The notes: generated by a model not told the origin, from the letters alone. A stretch of 62,623 bases of DNA from Pseudomonadota bacterium (GCA_963205025.1 CAUJHO010000029.1:1-62623); one strand, 5' to 3'; positions 44,177 through 55,212 are shown, counted from the first letter of the stretch. Translations and numbers: made by a program.

Positions 44177-45682
44177 CTATTCAGCCAGGGCGATCCGGGC
44201 GAGATTGGCGTCGCCGCGCTGACATTGGCCGGCCTCCGAGACCTCGGCGCGGACGCCCGCGGCGGCCAGGTCCGCCATGAAGCTCTGGCCGGCGTCCGGC
44301 CCCGGCTCCTCACCTTCGGCAGGCGGCGGCGCAGGCTCTGGCGTACAGAGGCTGATCACGGGTTCGGCGCGCCAGCGGGCCAGGGCCCAGATCGCCAGGC
44401 CCCGCGATGCGGGATCGCCCAGATCGACGGGTTCGAGCCTTTGCAGCGGCGGAATGACCCGGATGGAAACGTCGGAGAATCGACCGGCCAGACCGCGCTC
44501 CAGGGCCACCGTTCCGCGCAGATCCAGGCCCGAGTTTCGTTGGGGCTGGATGATGGCGGTCCTCTGGGTCCCGTCGTACAGCACCGCCTCGGTCTCAAAC
44601 GGCACCGCCTCGATCAGGCGATTTCGCATCTGGGTGGCCGGGTCGGGTGCCGACTGGCTCGCCTGCAGGGCCCGGGCGGACGCCTCTGGGTCGGCCACGA
44701 CGATCTGATCGAGCGACACCTGCACCGGGATATGAAGCGCGGCCTCCAGCCAGGTTTCCAGCTGGGACTGGGCGGTGGGGACGATTTCGCGCGTGCTGAC
44801 CAGGGCCGACACGGTCACGACGCCGTCCTGGGCACGGGATTCGAGTTGGGTGATACGGGATTCGTCGCCACTGAAGATCTCTTCGACGGCCACGCGCGTT
44901 TCGGCCGTCACCCGGCTTTCCTGGGCGATGTTTCGCAGCGAGAAGCCCAGCGGGATCGACATCAGGATCAGCACCCCGACCACGGCCGCCCCGCGCCAGC
45001 GCCCGCCGGCGGTCGCCAGCTTGGGCCGGAACCCGAAGAGACCGGCCGTCAGGGTCGCAGCCAGGGCGATGGCTACCAGGTTAGTCAGGAACAGATAGAA
45101 GGCTCCGCCGGCGATCCGCAGGTCGCCGGTTCCCAGGCCGAAACCGACCGTCGCGATCGGCGGCATCAGGGCCGTGGCGATGGCGACGCCGATGACCGTA
45201 TCGCCGCGCTGACGGATCACCCCATAGGCTCCGGCCAGGCCCGAGAAGACGGCGATCAGGAGATCGAAGAAGTTCGGACGGGTGCGCGCCAGGATCTCGC
45301 TGGTCGGCTCCTTGAGCGGCGACACCGCCGTCAGAATGACCGCCACCAGCAGGGCCACCCCGACTCCAACCGCGATGGCCTTGACCGCGCGCTGCATCTC
45401 GTTGAGGTCGAGCAGGGCCACCGAGAACCCCAGGGCCACGATCGGGCCCATCATCGGTGAGACCAGCATGGCCCCGATGACCACCGCCGGCGAGTTGAGC
45501 ATCAGGCCCAGCACCGCGATCGCCGCCGACATCACGGTCATGGTGATGTAGCGACTGTCCAGTCCGCCGTTGTCATAGACGGTCTGGGCGATGTCGTCAT
45601 AGGCCACGCCCTTGCGAACGCGCGACAGGGCCAGACGCGTGAGGCCGGCGGGGGATCGTCTGCGTGAGGCGGGCTGGTTCAT
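44177..45682 (-). CDS. DUF389 (TIGR00341-type) membrane protein
   Basis: About 501 residues from ATG 45682. The N-terminal half holds the DUF389 core with several transmembrane helices: YITMTVMSAAIAVLGLMLNS, PAVVIGAMLVSPMMGPIVAL, NFFDLLIAVFSGLAGAYGVI and VIGVAIATALMPPIATVGFG. The C-terminal 250 residues form a large soluble region (ESRVTAETRVAVEEIFSGDE; DQIVVADPEASARALQAS). Transport is often assumed from the fold, but no substrate is known. No obvious operon partner. Confidence 0.88.
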   Translation of the reverse strand: MNQPASRRRSPAGLTRLALSRVRKGVAYDDIAQTVYDNGGLDSRYITMTVMSAAIAVLGLMLNSPAVVIGAMLVSPMMGPIVALGFSVALLDLNEMQRAVKAIAVGVGVALLVAVILTAVSPLKEPTSEILARTRPNFFDLLIAVFSGLAGAYGVIRQRGDTVIGVAIATALMPPIATVGFGLGTGDLRIAGGAFYLFLTNLVAIALAATLTAGLFGFRPKLATAGGRWRGAAVVGVLILMSIPLGFSLRNIAQESRVTAETRVAVEEIFSGDESRITQLESRAQDGVVTVSALVSTREIVPTAQSQLETWLEAALHIPVQVSLDQIVVADPEASARALQASQSAPDPATQMRNRLIEAVPFETEAVLYDGTQRTAIIQPQRNSGLDLRGTVALERGLAGRFSDVSIRVIPPLQRLEPVDLGDPASRGLAIWALARWRAEPVISLCTPEPAPPPAEGEEPGPDAGQSFMADLAAAGVRAEVSEAGQCQRGDANLARIALAE

Positions 45683-45737
45683 GGGTCTAGCCAATAATCG
45701 AGAGGATGATCGGTCGGATCAGCGACCACCAGGGGGA

Positions 45738-47366
<1,629 letters not shown>

Positions 47367-47581
47367 GGCCCCTCCTCCGTCGCTCAACCGGTATGAACGC
47401 CTCTCGTCGCGGACGTTTGCGCCACGCTACGCAAGTGATTGGCGATAAGCAACGTGACGCGAGGTAAGCCCTGACCAGAAAGCCGGATGGCGTCGATTTT
47501 CATCGCAAGCCGCATCGCCCACGGTCATACAGGGAGAATGACAGCCCGTACCCTTTCCCGCCCGACCGTGAGCGTTCGCCC

Positions 47582-48226
47582 ATGACCCTGATGATCGGAA
47601 TCGTCGGCGGGTCCGGCTCGGGCAAGACGACCATCGCGCGGGCCCTGGCGGCCCGGCTGGGGCAGCGCGCAGCCATGCTCGCCGAGGACAGCTATTATGG
47701 GGATTGGGGCGGTGAACCCGGCTTCGATCCCGCCGTCTTCGACTTCGACAGCGTCGGTTCGCGCGACCACGATCTGCTGGCGGCCCATCTGGCCGTCCTC
47801 AAGGCCGGCGGGCGGGTCGATGTGCCGGTGTACAGCTTCGTCACCCACCGCCGGCTGGCCGGCGAGGCGACGCCTGTCGGGCCGGTCGAGGTCGTCATTG
47901 TCGAGGGCCTGCACCTGTTCTGCACGCCGACGGTGGCCAATCAGTTCGACATCAAGGTCTTCGTCGACACCCCCGCCGATATCCGCTTCATCCGCCGGCT
48001 GATCCGCGATCAGGCCGAGCGCGGGCGAACCTGGGAGTCGGTGGTCGGTCAGTATCTGGGAACGGTTCGCCCGGCCCACCTGAGACAGATCGAACCGTCG
48101 CGGACCGAGGCCGAACTGGTAATTCTGGACGAAGCCGGGGCCGTTCGTCTGGAAGATGAGACCGCCGTCGAGCGGCTCATCGCGCCTCTGCTGACCGATC
48201 CCCGCCTGAAATCCATCATCGAATGA
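47582..48226 (+). CDS. udk: Uridine kinase
   Basis: 214 residues. The Walker A motif GGSGSGKTTIARALA starts at residue 9. EDSYYGDWG and FDFDSVGSRDHDLL follow the uridine kinase pattern (Y-Y; F-D-x-P-D-A-F/D), and EVVIVEGLHLFCTPTVANQF and RFIRRLIRDQAERGRTWESV complete it. It phosphorylates uridine and cytidine in pyrimidine salvage. Substitution of the usual DHP triplet by DSV is mild. Upstream 47388-47581 holds no clear gene. Confidence 0.9.
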   Translation: MTLMIGIVGGSGSGKTTIARALAARLGQRAAMLAEDSYYGDWGGEPGFDPAVFDFDSVGSRDHDLLAAHLAVLKAGGRVDVPVYSFVTHRRLAGEATPVGPVEVVIVEGLHLFCTPTVANQFDIKVFVDTPADIRFIRRLIRDQAERGRTWESVVGQYLGTVRPAHLRQIEPSRTEAELVILDEAGAVRLEDETAVERLIAPLLTDPRLKSIIE

Positions 48227-48324
48227 AATTCGATGCTCGCTGGGGTTGCCGAACCTGTGCCGGCCAGACTAGGACTCGGAGTTGACAGGGAATTGGGCGT
48301 CCGACTGAAGAAACGTGAGGGGGT

Positions 48325-48966
48325 ATGACGGACGACTTGACTGCGGATCTGGACGACAAACGGAGGCTCATCCTCGACAAGGCGCGTGAGGCCTTTCTGC
48401 GGGATGGGTTCAACAAGGCGGCGATGGGCCAGATTGCAAGGGCGGCCCAGGTCTCGACGGCAACCCTGTACATCCACTTTCCGTCGAAATCGGTGCTTTT
48501 CCACCACATGATCCTCGACACCGCCGAGGATTTCGTCGGCATCATGCGCGCTGTGAGGTTCGATACGGGCCTGCCGTGTGAGCGCGTGCGCGCCTTCACC
48601 CGCGGCTATGCCCAGTTCCTGGCCGACCCCTTCGTACGCGCCGTGCTTCGGCTGATCGCGGCCGAACGCAACCGAATCCCCAAGGCGGTCCACATGGTTT
48701 ACGAGCGTGGCCGGATCGAGGTTGCGGCTCCGCTCATCGCCGCGCTCACCGACCTGACGGCAGAAGGCGGACTGGCCGTCCCTGATCCGGCGTGGGCGAC
48801 CGGTCAGTTGATGGGCATGATCGAACACCCCCTGTTCATGACCGCCATGTTGCTGGGCGACACCCACATGCCGGATCGCGACATTGAAGAGATCGCCGAC
48901 GATGCGGTCCGGACCTTCCTGGCCCGCTATGCGCCCAAACATCCGGTCGCGAGCGAGCGGGCGTGA
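48325..48966 (+). CDS. TetR-family transcriptional regulator
   Basis: 213 residues. The N-terminal helix-turn-helix reads KRRLILDKAREAFLRDGFNK, AAMGQIARAAQVSTATLYIH and FPSKSVLFHHMILDTAEDFV, standard for TetR. The ligand-binding half is unremarkable and gives no hint of ligand. A TTGACA at 48282-48287 could be a -35 box. Neighbours (udk, pdxH) are not obvious targets. Confidence 0.88.
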   Translation: MTDDLTADLDDKRRLILDKAREAFLRDGFNKAAMGQIARAAQVSTATLYIHFPSKSVLFHHMILDTAEDFVGIMRAVRFDTGLPCERVRAFTRGYAQFLADPFVRAVLRLIAAERNRIPKAVHMVYERGRIEVAAPLIAALTDLTAEGGLAVPDPAWATGQLMGMIEHPLFMTAMLLGDTHMPDRDIEEIADDAVRTFLARYAPKHPVASERA

Positions 48967-48992
48967 GGCCAGTTCTGCCCTGAACTCCGGCG

Positions 48993-49658
48993 TCAGGGAT
49001 AGAGCCGGGAGCAGGTCCAACCCGCGCCCGCTCGAACAAACTGCAGCCGGTCGTGCAGGCGAAACGGGCGGTCGCGCCAGAATTCAATCTGCTCAGGCAT
49101 CAACCGCCAGCCTGTCCAGTGGGGCGGGCGAGGCACCTCGCCCAGGCCGAACCTCAGCCCGTATTCGGCCACCCGCTTCTCCAGCGCAAAACGGGCCGGA
49201 AGCGGGCGTGACTGATCCGAGGCCCAGGCTCCGATACGGGCTTCACGCGCCCGACTGGCGAAATAGGCGTCGGCCTCCTCGGCCGTCACCGCCTCGACCT
49301 GGCCTCTGGCGCGCACCTGTCGCCTGAGCGACTTCCAGTGAAACAGCAGCGCCGCCTGTGGATTTTCGGCCAACTGGCGGCCCTTGGCGCTCTCGGCATT
49401 GGAGTAGAAGACGAAGCCGCACGCATCGAAATCCTTGAGCAGGACCATGCGGCAATCCGGCAGGCCCGTCGCATCCGCCGTCGCCAGAGCCACGGCATTG
49501 GCGTCGTTCAGCTCGCGCTCACGCGCCAGCGCCAGCCAGTCCCCGAACAGGGCGAACGGCTCGTCGCGCTCGAACTCGGCCTCATCACCATTGGCCTCCA
49601 GCTGGCGGGCGTAATCCTCGGCGGACGGGCTGGGCGGAATGCGGGCATCGCGGCTCAT
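48993..49658 (-). CDS. pdxH: Pyridoxamine 5'-phosphate oxidase
   Basis: 221 residues. It oxidises pyridoxine or pyridoxamine phosphate to pyridoxal phosphate with FMN. Family motifs: [60 protein letters not shown] and, at the C terminus, [19 protein letters not shown] then ending CSRLYP, the invariant C-terminal R-L-x-P. Full length and complete. Confidence 0.95.
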   Translation of the reverse strand: MSRDARIPPSPSAEDYARQLEANGDEAEFERDEPFALFGDWLALARERELNDANAVALATADATGLPDCRMVLLKDFDACGFVFYSNAESAKGRQLAENPQAALLFHWKSLRRQVRARGQVEAVTAEEADAYFASRAREARIGAWASDQSRPLPARFALEKRVAEYGLRFGLGEVPRPPHWTGWRLMPEQIEFWRDRPFRLHDRLQFVRAGAGWTCSRLYP

Positions 49659-49719
49659 GGCCGCTCTATAGCGCGCTTAACGGGGTTTTCAGAAGCTGGG
49701 CGTAAGCCTCGCGGTCGAT

Positions 49720-50463
49720 ATGCCCGCTGCTCGGCCGATGACCTCCGGGGACGCCTGCAACCTGCTCGGCCTGAACGGCCCTGTGGGTGGCGCTGCGCTA
49801 TCCGCCGCCTTCCGCGAGGCGGCCAAGCGGGCCCATCCGGATCAGGGCGGCGACGAGGCGGCGTTTCGGCGCGTCACGGAAGCCTATCGGCTGTTGCAGG
49901 CCCTGGACAAGGCGCGTCAGACGGCAAGCGCCGCGCAGATCTTCGCAGCCGAGATCCCGCCCCGCCCCCCCACGCCCGAGCCCGCCGTGCTTGAGATCAC
50001 CCCCGCCGAGGCTGTGCTCGGCCTCGCCCGCAGGATCGCCGTCGGGCCGGGCCGACGCCTCGGTCTGCGACTTCCCGCCGGCCTTCGCCCGGGCGAAACC
50101 GTGCGGCTGGCCGGCCAGGGCGGAGACGGCTCGGACCTGATGATGACGGTCAGGGTCCGCACCGAAGACGGCCTGCGGGTCATCGGCGACGACCTGTGGC
50201 TGGACTGGGAGGTCGATCCCGCCCTGCTCAGCCATGGCGGTCGCCTGAAGGTGACCAGCCCGCGCGGCGAACACGCGGTGACCGCACCGCCGGCCCTGCC
50301 CGCTCCCTATCGGCTCAGGCTCAAGGATCAGGGCCTGCCCTCGCGGGGCGGCAAGGCGCAGGGGCATCTGTTCCTGACCCTCAAGCCGATCGCGCAGGCC
50401 CAGCCGGATCCCGTCGACGAACGCCTTGGCCGTTTCAAACGGACCTGGATGCGACGGGGATAG
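49720..50463 (+). CDS. J-domain (DnaJ-like) co-chaperone without zinc finger
   Basis: 247 residues. A J domain covers residues about 10-65, with HPDQGGDEAAFRRVTEAYRL carrying the HPD motif that stimulates DnaK. It lacks the Gly/Phe region and zinc finger. The remaining part resembles the C-terminal peptide-binding domain of DnaJ/CbpA (LRLPAGLRPGETVRLAGQGG; DDLWLDWEVDPALLSHGGRL; YRLRLKDQGLPSRGGKAQGH). It is followed by aroC after 33 nt on the same strand. An adaptor co-chaperone of the CbpA type is likely. Confidence 0.85.
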   Translation: MPAARPMTSGDACNLLGLNGPVGGAALSAAFREAAKRAHPDQGGDEAAFRRVTEAYRLLQALDKARQTASAAQIFAAEIPPRPPTPEPAVLEITPAEAVLGLARRIAVGPGRRLGLRLPAGLRPGETVRLAGQGGDGSDLMMTVRVRTEDGLRVIGDDLWLDWEVDPALLSHGGRLKVTSPRGEHAVTAPPALPAPYRLRLKDQGLPSRGGKAQGHLFLTLKPIAQAQPDPVDERLGRFKRTWMRRG

Positions 50464-50496
50464 GCGACCCGCGCGGGTTCCGCTAAGCCTGAACCC

Positions 50497-51579
50497 ATGT
50501 CCCACAACAGCTTTGGCCATCTGTTTCGCGTGACCACCTGGGGCGAAAGCCACGGGCCGGCGATCGGCTGTGTCGTTGACGGCTGTCCGCCGGGCATCGC
50601 CCTGACCGAGGCCGACATTCAGCCATGGCTGGACCGACGCAAGCCGGGCGGATCGAAATTCGTCACCCAGCGCGGCGAGGCCGATCAGGTGCAGATCCTG
50701 TCGGGCACCTTCGATGACGGGGCCGGCCCGGTCACGACCGGCACCCCTATCAGCCTATTGATCGAAAACACCGACGCCCGCTCCAAGGACTATGGCGAAA
50801 TCGCCCGCGCCTATCGCCCGGGCCATGCCGACTATGTCTATCAGGCCAAATATGGCGTCAGGGATCACCGGGGCGGCGGACGCTCGTCGGCCCGCGAGAC
50901 CGCCATGCGGGTCGCCGCCGGGGCCATTGCCCGCAAGGTGCTGGGCGCGGGTGTCGCCATCCGCGCCGGCCTAGTTCAGATCGGGCCGCACCGGCTGGCG
51001 GACGACCAGATCGATTTCGGGGCGGTCGAGGGCAATCCGCTGAACGCCGCCAGCGCCGACACGGCGGCCTGGGAGCAATATCTGGAAGATGTCCGCAAGG
51101 CCGGTTCCTCCATCGGCGCGGTCGTGGCGCTGGAAGTCACCGGCGCGCCCGTGGGCTGGGGCGCGCCCGTCTATGGCAAGCTGGACGCCGAGCTGGCCGC
51201 CGCCATGATGTCGATTAACGCTGCCAAGGGCGTCGAGATCGGGGCCGGGTTTGGCTCAGCAGAACTGTCCGGCGAAGACAATGCCGACGAAATGCGCCTG
51301 GGTCCGGGCGGCCAGCCGGTGTTCCTGTCAAACAAGGCCGGCGGCATCCTGGGCGGCATCTCGACCGGCCAGCCGATCATCGCGCGGGTGGCCTTCAAGC
51401 CGACTTCCTCGATCCTGACGCCGCGCCAATCCATCACCCGCGACGGGGCCGAAACCGAGGTTCGCACGAAAGGCCGCCACGACCCCTGCGTCGGCATCCG
51501 CGCCGTGCCGGTGGTGGAGGCCATGGCGGCCTGCGTGCTGGCGGACGCGATGTTGAGGCACCGGGGGCAGGTGGGGTGA
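50497..51579 (+). CDS. aroC: Chorismate synthase
   Basis: 360 residues. It forms chorismate from 5-enolpyruvylshikimate-3-phosphate using reduced FMN. The start [20 protein letters not shown] and motifs [30 protein letters not shown] [36 protein letters not shown] and [20 protein letters not shown] are diagnostic. The C-terminal part ends [20 protein letters not shown]. Full length. The stop overlaps the start of the next small gene (TGATG). Confidence 0.97.
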   Translation: MSHNSFGHLFRVTTWGESHGPAIGCVVDGCPPGIALTEADIQPWLDRRKPGGSKFVTQRGEADQVQILSGTFDDGAGPVTTGTPISLLIENTDARSKDYGEIARAYRPGHADYVYQAKYGVRDHRGGGRSSARETAMRVAAGAIARKVLGAGVAIRAGLVQIGPHRLADDQIDFGAVEGNPLNAASADTAAWEQYLEDVRKAGSSIGAVVALEVTGAPVGWGAPVYGKLDAELAAAMMSINAAKGVEIGAGFGSAELSGEDNADEMRLGPGGQPVFLSNKAGGILGGISTGQPIIARVAFKPTSSILTPRQSITRDGAETEVRTKGRHDPCVGIRAVPVVEAMAACVLADAMLRHRGQVG

Positions 51580-51920
51580 TGGTTGCTCTCCTGACGACGA
51601 TCGTGGCCTTGCTTGCGGTCAGCCCCGATGCCTCCGTCGAGGACCGCCGTGTCGAGTTGGAAGGAACTTATCGCTACGAGGAAGGCGATTTCCTCTATCC
51701 GCCCGATTGCAATGGGCGTGACTGTGCGATCACGCTTGTTCGCACAGATTACCTCCGAGATAGCGTGACTGCGTTCAACGGACGGCGGGTTCGTCTGACT
51801 GGTCGCCTCATCAATCCCTGCCACACGACAAACGGGGTCACCCATCCGCTTACCTGCCTGCGTCTTGGTAGTGAAAGCGCAGTTCTCGTCTCCCACTGGG
51901 AACTAGCGCCCCTTCCGTAA
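51579..51920 (+). CDS. Small exported protein, function unknown
   Basis: 113 residues from ATG 51579, one base into the aroC stop. GTG 51576 is also in frame. A short hydrophobic leader ([18 protein letters not shown]) suggests export. The rest (VELEGTYRYEEGDF, CAITLVRTDYLRDSVTAFNG, RRVRLTGRLINPCH) has the rhythm of a small OB-like beta barrel with four cysteines. The DNA is visibly richer in A and T than aroC, so it may be a recent addition coupled to the aroC transcript. No family recognised. Confidence 0.65.
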   Translation: MVALLTTIVALLAVSPDASVEDRRVELEGTYRYEEGDFLYPPDCNGRDCAITLVRTDYLRDSVTAFNGRRVRLTGRLINPCHTTNGVTHPLTCLRLGSESAVLVSHWELAPLP

Positions 51921-51933
51921 CAAATAATGTTAC
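51917..51933. promoter_or_regulatory. Palindromic operator-like site before the pirin gene
   Basis: GTAACA-AATAA-TGTTAC, a perfect 6-bp inverted repeat with 5-nt AT spacer, 40 nt upstream of the pirin ATG and overlapping the stop of the preceding gene. Followed by TATATCC-like AT-rich sequence. It looks like a regulator binding site. Pirin genes are commonly controlled by redox-sensing repressors, but which one acts here is unknown. Confidence 0.45.
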
Positions 51934-51972
51934 CTATATCCTCTCTGACACTATCATCCGGGAGGCCGCCAC

Positions 51973-52671
51973 ATGATCGAGCGCAGACCCTTCGCCAAGC
52001 TCGGCGGTGCCAACCACGGCTGGCTGGACGCCAAGCATCATTTCTCGTTCGCCGGCCACTATGACCCGAACAACATGGGCTGGGGCCGCTTGAGGGTGTG
52101 GAACGACGATACTATCGCCGCCAACTCGGGCTTTCCGCCGCATCCGCACGCCGACATGGAGATCATCACCTATGTCCGAGCCGGCGCGATTACCCACCAG
52201 GATTCCATGGGCAACAAGGGCCGCACCGGCGCCGGCGACGTCCAGGTCATGAGCGCGGGCACCGGTGTGCGCCACGCCGAATATAATCTGGAGCCCGAGG
52301 CCACGACCCTGTTCCAGATCTGGATCGAGACCGACAAGCCGGGCGCCGCGCCCAGCTGGGATCAGCGCCCCTTCCCCAAGGATCACCGCGACGGCCGGTT
52401 CGAGGTGCTGGCCTCAGGCATGGCCGGCGACGCAGAGGCGCTCAAGATCAATGCCGACGCCCGTGTGCTGGGGGCGACGCTCAAAGCCGGCGAAGAGATC
52501 CGTTATCCGCTGGCAGCCGGTCGCCGCGCCTATCTGGTGCCGGCGGTCGGCGCGGTCGAAATCAACGGCGTCGCCATCGGCCCCCGCGACGGCGCGGCCA
52601 TCAAGGATGAGGCCGACCTGACCATCCGCGCGCTCGAAGACGCCGAACTGGTGATGGTCGACAGCCGCTAG
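51973..52671 (+). CDS. Pirin-family protein (YhhW-like quercetin dioxygenase type)
   Basis: 232 residues, GGGAGG upstream of ATG 51973. A bicupin. The N-terminal cupin holds the metal ligands in FPPHPHADMEIITYVRAG (His-x-His, Glu) and ITHQDSMGNKGRTGAGDVQV, plus GTGVRHAEYN. Bacterial pirins of this size have shown quercetin 2,3-dioxygenase activity, though the physiological substrate is uncertain. An inverted repeat at 51917-51933 is its probable control site. Confidence 0.9.
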   Translation: MIERRPFAKLGGANHGWLDAKHHFSFAGHYDPNNMGWGRLRVWNDDTIAANSGFPPHPHADMEIITYVRAGAITHQDSMGNKGRTGAGDVQVMSAGTGVRHAEYNLEPEATTLFQIWIETDKPGAAPSWDQRPFPKDHRDGRFEVLASGMAGDAEALKINADARVLGATLKAGEEIRYPLAAGRRAYLVPAVGAVEINGVAIGPRDGAAIKDEADLTIRALEDAELVMVDSR

Positions 52672-52715
52672 GTTGGAGCCGCCATCGACAGTCGGTGTAC
52701 GCAGACGTTTTTCTC

Positions 52716-52745
52716 CGCTCATCCCCGCGTTCGCGGGGAGGAGCG
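52716..52745. repeat. Short palindromic repeat / possible terminator
   Basis: CGCTC-AT-CCCCGCG-TT-CGCGGGG-AG-GAGCG is a strong hairpin 45 nt after the pirin stop. CATCCCCGC/GCGGGGATG hairpins are a frequent dispersed intergenic palindrome in this group of bacteria. It is preceded by TTTTT on the plus strand, so it could terminate minus-strand transcription. Confidence 0.55.
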
Positions 52746-52835
52746 GCTGGGAGAACTTCACTGAAGGTGCCCCTGTCCGGTCATATTGCGCTAACCATGA
52801 CGGGCTATGAAAGGCTGAGCCCTCAGGAGCCAGAC

Positions 52836-53105
52836 ATGACGCCTCGCCTCGCCCGCCCCCTCGTCCTGGCTGCTGTCGTGGCCGTCTCACTCGGCCTGCA
52901 GGGCTGTCTCATCGGGGCCGTGGTCGGCACCGCTGGAGCTGTCGTCGGCGCCGCCGCCGGAGCGACCGGAGCCGTGGTCGGCGCGGGTGTCGATGCCGTC
53001 ACAACCTCCGACGCCGAGGACATGCGCGAACTGCAGCGCGAATGCCAACGCCGCGTCCGGCGGGGGTCGAATGAGGACTGTTCGGCCTATCGGCCGCAGG
53101 ACTGA
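52836..53105 (+). CDS. Glycine-zipper lipoprotein
   Basis: 89 residues from ATG 52836, with AGGAG 6 nt upstream. Signal peptide with lipobox LGLQGC (Cys near residue 24). The mature part starts with a glycine zipper, LIGAVVGTAGAVVGAAAGAT, typical of small outer-membrane lipoproteins that pack against membranes. A charged C terminus with two cysteines (LQRECQRRVRRG, EDCSAY) follows. Function unknown. Convergent with queD 3 nt away. Confidence 0.8.
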   Translation: MTPRLARPLVLAAVVAVSLGLQGCLIGAVVGTAGAVVGAAAGATGAVVGAGVDAVTTSDAEDMRELQRECQRRVRRGSNEDCSAYRPQD

Positions 53106-53108
53106 GGG

Positions 53109-53477
53109 TCAGACCTCCAGCACGCACCGCTCACCAATCGTCGGGCGGATGAGCGTGATCCGCGACAGGCCCGGAAACGCGGGCTTCAGGCGGTCGGCAA
53201 ACCACAGGCACAGGGCTTCCAGGCTGGGCCTTTCCAGTCCGGCGTGGTCGTTCAGCAGCGTGTGATCCAGTTCGGCTGCGGCGGCCTTCAGGCCCGCCTC
53301 CAGCTTCGTCAGATCGACGACGAAACCCATGTCGCCCGTGCGCTCGCCGCGGACCGTGGCCTCGACCACGAACGAATGGCCGTGCATGCGCCGGTGCGGG
53401 CTGTTCTCGGGGCCCATCGGGAAATGGTGGGCCGCGTCGAAATGCGTGGCTTTGGTGACTTCGAAGATCCGGTTCAT
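53109..53477 (-). CDS. queD: 6-carboxytetrahydropterin synthase QueD (variant active site)
   Basis: 122 residues from ATG 53477, which overlaps the queE stop (ATGA). The zinc ligands of the PTPS fold appear in TKATHFDAAHHF and RRMHGHSFVVEATVRG, and ELDHTLLND holds the conserved Asp-His. The residue that is the catalytic Cys in E. coli QueD (KCGRLHGH) is His here (PHRRMHGH). Given the operon with queC and queE it most probably makes 6-carboxytetrahydropterin for queuosine. The variant pattern could also indicate a distinct PTPS subgroup. Confidence 0.85.
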   Translation of the reverse strand: MNRIFEVTKATHFDAAHHFPMGPENSPHRRMHGHSFVVEATVRGERTGDMGFVVDLTKLEAGLKAAAAELDHTLLNDHAGLERPSLEALCLWFADRLKPAFPGLSRITLIRPTIGERCVLEV

Positions 53478-54109
53478 TTGACGCCGATATATTTGTGGGT
53501 CTGGACGCTGAGGCGCCACTGGGGATGGGCGAGGCAATAGGCGACCGCCGCGCGGGTGTTGGCTTCCAGATCCGGCCCGTCCATGGGCTGAAGCCAGAAG
53601 CGTTCAAAATCGAGATGGGCGAACCGTTCGGGCCGCGCGGTGTCTTGCGGGAAAACCAGCTTCAGCTCCTGGCCGGTCGTCCGGACGAGCGGCGCATCAG
53701 CCTTGGGGCTGACGCAGATCCAGTCCAGGCCTTCCGGTGCCGGCTGAGTGCCGTTGGTCTCCACCGCAATATCGAAGCTGCGCGCCTTCAGGGCCGCGAT
53801 CAGGGGCGGATCGAGTTGCAGCAGCGGCTCGCCGCCGGTGCAGACGACCAGCCGGGGCTCGCCCTCGGCCCCGATCCATTTGTCCGCCACGGCATCCGCG
53901 AGCGCCTCAGGCGTCTCGAACTTGCCACCGCCCTCGCCGTCGACGCCGACGAAATCCGTGTCACAGAAGGAACAGACGGCCCTGGCCCGGTCCCGCTCCA
54001 GCCCGTTCCACAGATTGCATCCGGCAAACCGCAGGAAGACGGCGGCACGGCCGGCCTGACCGCCCTCCCCCTGGACCGTCAGGAAGATCTCCTTGGCCGA
54101 ATAGGTCAT
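53474..54109 (-). CDS. queE: 7-carboxy-7-deazaguanine synthase QueE
   Basis: 211 residues. A radical SAM enzyme that contracts the pterin ring to 7-carboxy-7-deazaguanine. Cluster cysteines are Cys31, Cys46 and Cys49, a CX14CX2C spacing found in some QueE subgroups instead of CX3CX2C, within [10 protein letters not shown] and [13 protein letters not shown]. The substrate region has [33 protein letters not shown] and LVFPQD. Start and stop overlap queC and queD by 4 nt each, so the three are made as one unit. Confidence 0.95.
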   Translation of the reverse strand: MTYSAKEIFLTVQGEGGQAGRAAVFLRFAGCNLWNGLERDRARAVCSFCDTDFVGVDGEGGGKFETPEALADAVADKWIGAEGEPRLVVCTGGEPLLQLDPPLIAALKARSFDIAVETNGTQPAPEGLDWICVSPKADAPLVRTTGQELKLVFPQDTARPERFAHLDFERFWLQPMDGPDLEANTRAAVAYCLAHPQWRLSVQTHKYIGVK

Positions 54110-54828
54110 GCGCCGCTCCCGGCATATTCGGTCCAGCCTGCGGCGCGCAGCTCACAGGCCGGACAGGTGCCGCACCCATGGCCCCAGGCGTGGCGCGCGC
54201 CGCGCTCGCCCAGATAGCAGGTGTGGCTGTCCTCAAGGATCAGCTCGATCAGAGCCGTCCCGCCGATTCTGTCAGCCAGGGCCCAGGTCTGGGCCTTGGT
54301 CAGCGCCATCAGCGGCGTCTCGATGCGGAAGTCGCGCGCCATGCCCAGGTTGAGGGCGGCCTGCAGCGCTTCGAGCGTGTCGCGGCGGCAATCGGGATAG
54401 CCCGAGAAATCCGTCTCGCACATCCCGCCGATCAGGACCTCGATACCCCGCCGGTCGGCTAGGGCCGCCGCATAGGTCAGGAATACTAGATTGCGGCCCG
54501 GCACGAAGCTGGTCGGCAGGCCGCGCTCGTCCATCTCGATGGCGCGATCCTCGGTCAGGGCGCTGGAGGCGATCTGGCCGAAGCCGCGAATGTCGACCGA
54601 ATGGTCCTTACCCAGACGACCGGCCCATTCCGGTTTCAGCTGCGGCAGGCGATCCAGCAGCACCCGGCGTGCGTCCAGTTCCACCGCATGGCGCTGGCCA
54701 TAGTCGAATCCCACCGTCTCGACCCGCGCATAGTGGTCGAGCGCCCAGGCCAGGCAGGTCGCGGAATCCTGGCCGCCTGAAAACAGGACCAGGGCCGACC
54801 CTTGCGGTGTGGAGGTGGTTTCGGACAT
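54106..54828 (-). CDS. queC: 7-cyano-7-deazaguanine synthase QueC
   Basis: 240 residues. It converts 7-carboxy-7-deazaguanine to preQ0 with ATP and ammonia. The PP-loop is [18 protein letters not shown]. Further motifs are [30 protein letters not shown] and NPI-like region [18 protein letters not shown]. The C terminus carries the zinc cysteines in [20 protein letters not shown] followed by [12 protein letters not shown]. First gene of queC-queE-queD, divergent from cutA across 33 bp. Confidence 0.96.
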   Translation of the reverse strand: MSETTSTPQGSALVLFSGGQDSATCLAWALDHYARVETVGFDYGQRHAVELDARRVLLDRLPQLKPEWAGRLGKDHSVDIRGFGQIASSALTEDRAIEMDERGLPTSFVPGRNLVFLTYAAALADRRGIEVLIGGMCETDFSGYPDCRRDTLEALQAALNLGMARDFRIETPLMALTKAQTWALADRIGGTALIELILEDSHTCYLGERGARHAWGHGCGTCPACELRAAGWTEYAGSGA

Positions 54829-54861
54829 GACAAACCTGCGGTCGGCCCGGAGGCCGCGCGC

Positions 54862-55212
54862 ATGAGAAAGGGCTCAGACGTGGAACAGATCGCGCTCCTC
54901 TACACCACCTGGCCCGACGCGGAAACTGCCGAAACGGTGGCGCGCGCGGCGGTAGAGGAACGACTGTGCGCCTGTGTGAACATCCTGCCCCAGGGACGGT
55001 CGATCTATCGCTGGGGTGACGGCATCGAGGCGGCGGCCGAAACCATGGCCTTGTTCAAGACGACGGTGGCCCGAGCCGACGACCTCTCGGCCTTCATCAT
55101 CGCCAATCATCCGTATGATGTGCCGGCCGTCGTCTCCGTGGCGACGATGTCGACCGGGTCATCGCCCGACTTCCTGACCTGGGTTGCAGATCAGGCATGC
55201 CCTCTGCCCTAG
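54862..55212 (+). CDS. cutA: CutA1-type divalent-cation tolerance protein
   Basis: 116 residues from ATG 54862, with GGAGG 8 nt upstream. A GTG at 54880 with its own AAGGG is an alternative. The CutA1 pattern is clear: [53 protein letters not shown] and [20 protein letters not shown]. CutA1 forms a very stable trimer related to PII proteins and is linked to copper tolerance, though the real role is unsettled. Confidence 0.92.
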   Translation: MRKGSDVEQIALLYTTWPDAETAETVARAAVEERLCACVNILPQGRSIYRWGDGIEAAAETMALFKTTVARADDLSAFIIANHPYDVPAVVSVATMSTGSSPDFLTWVADQACPLP

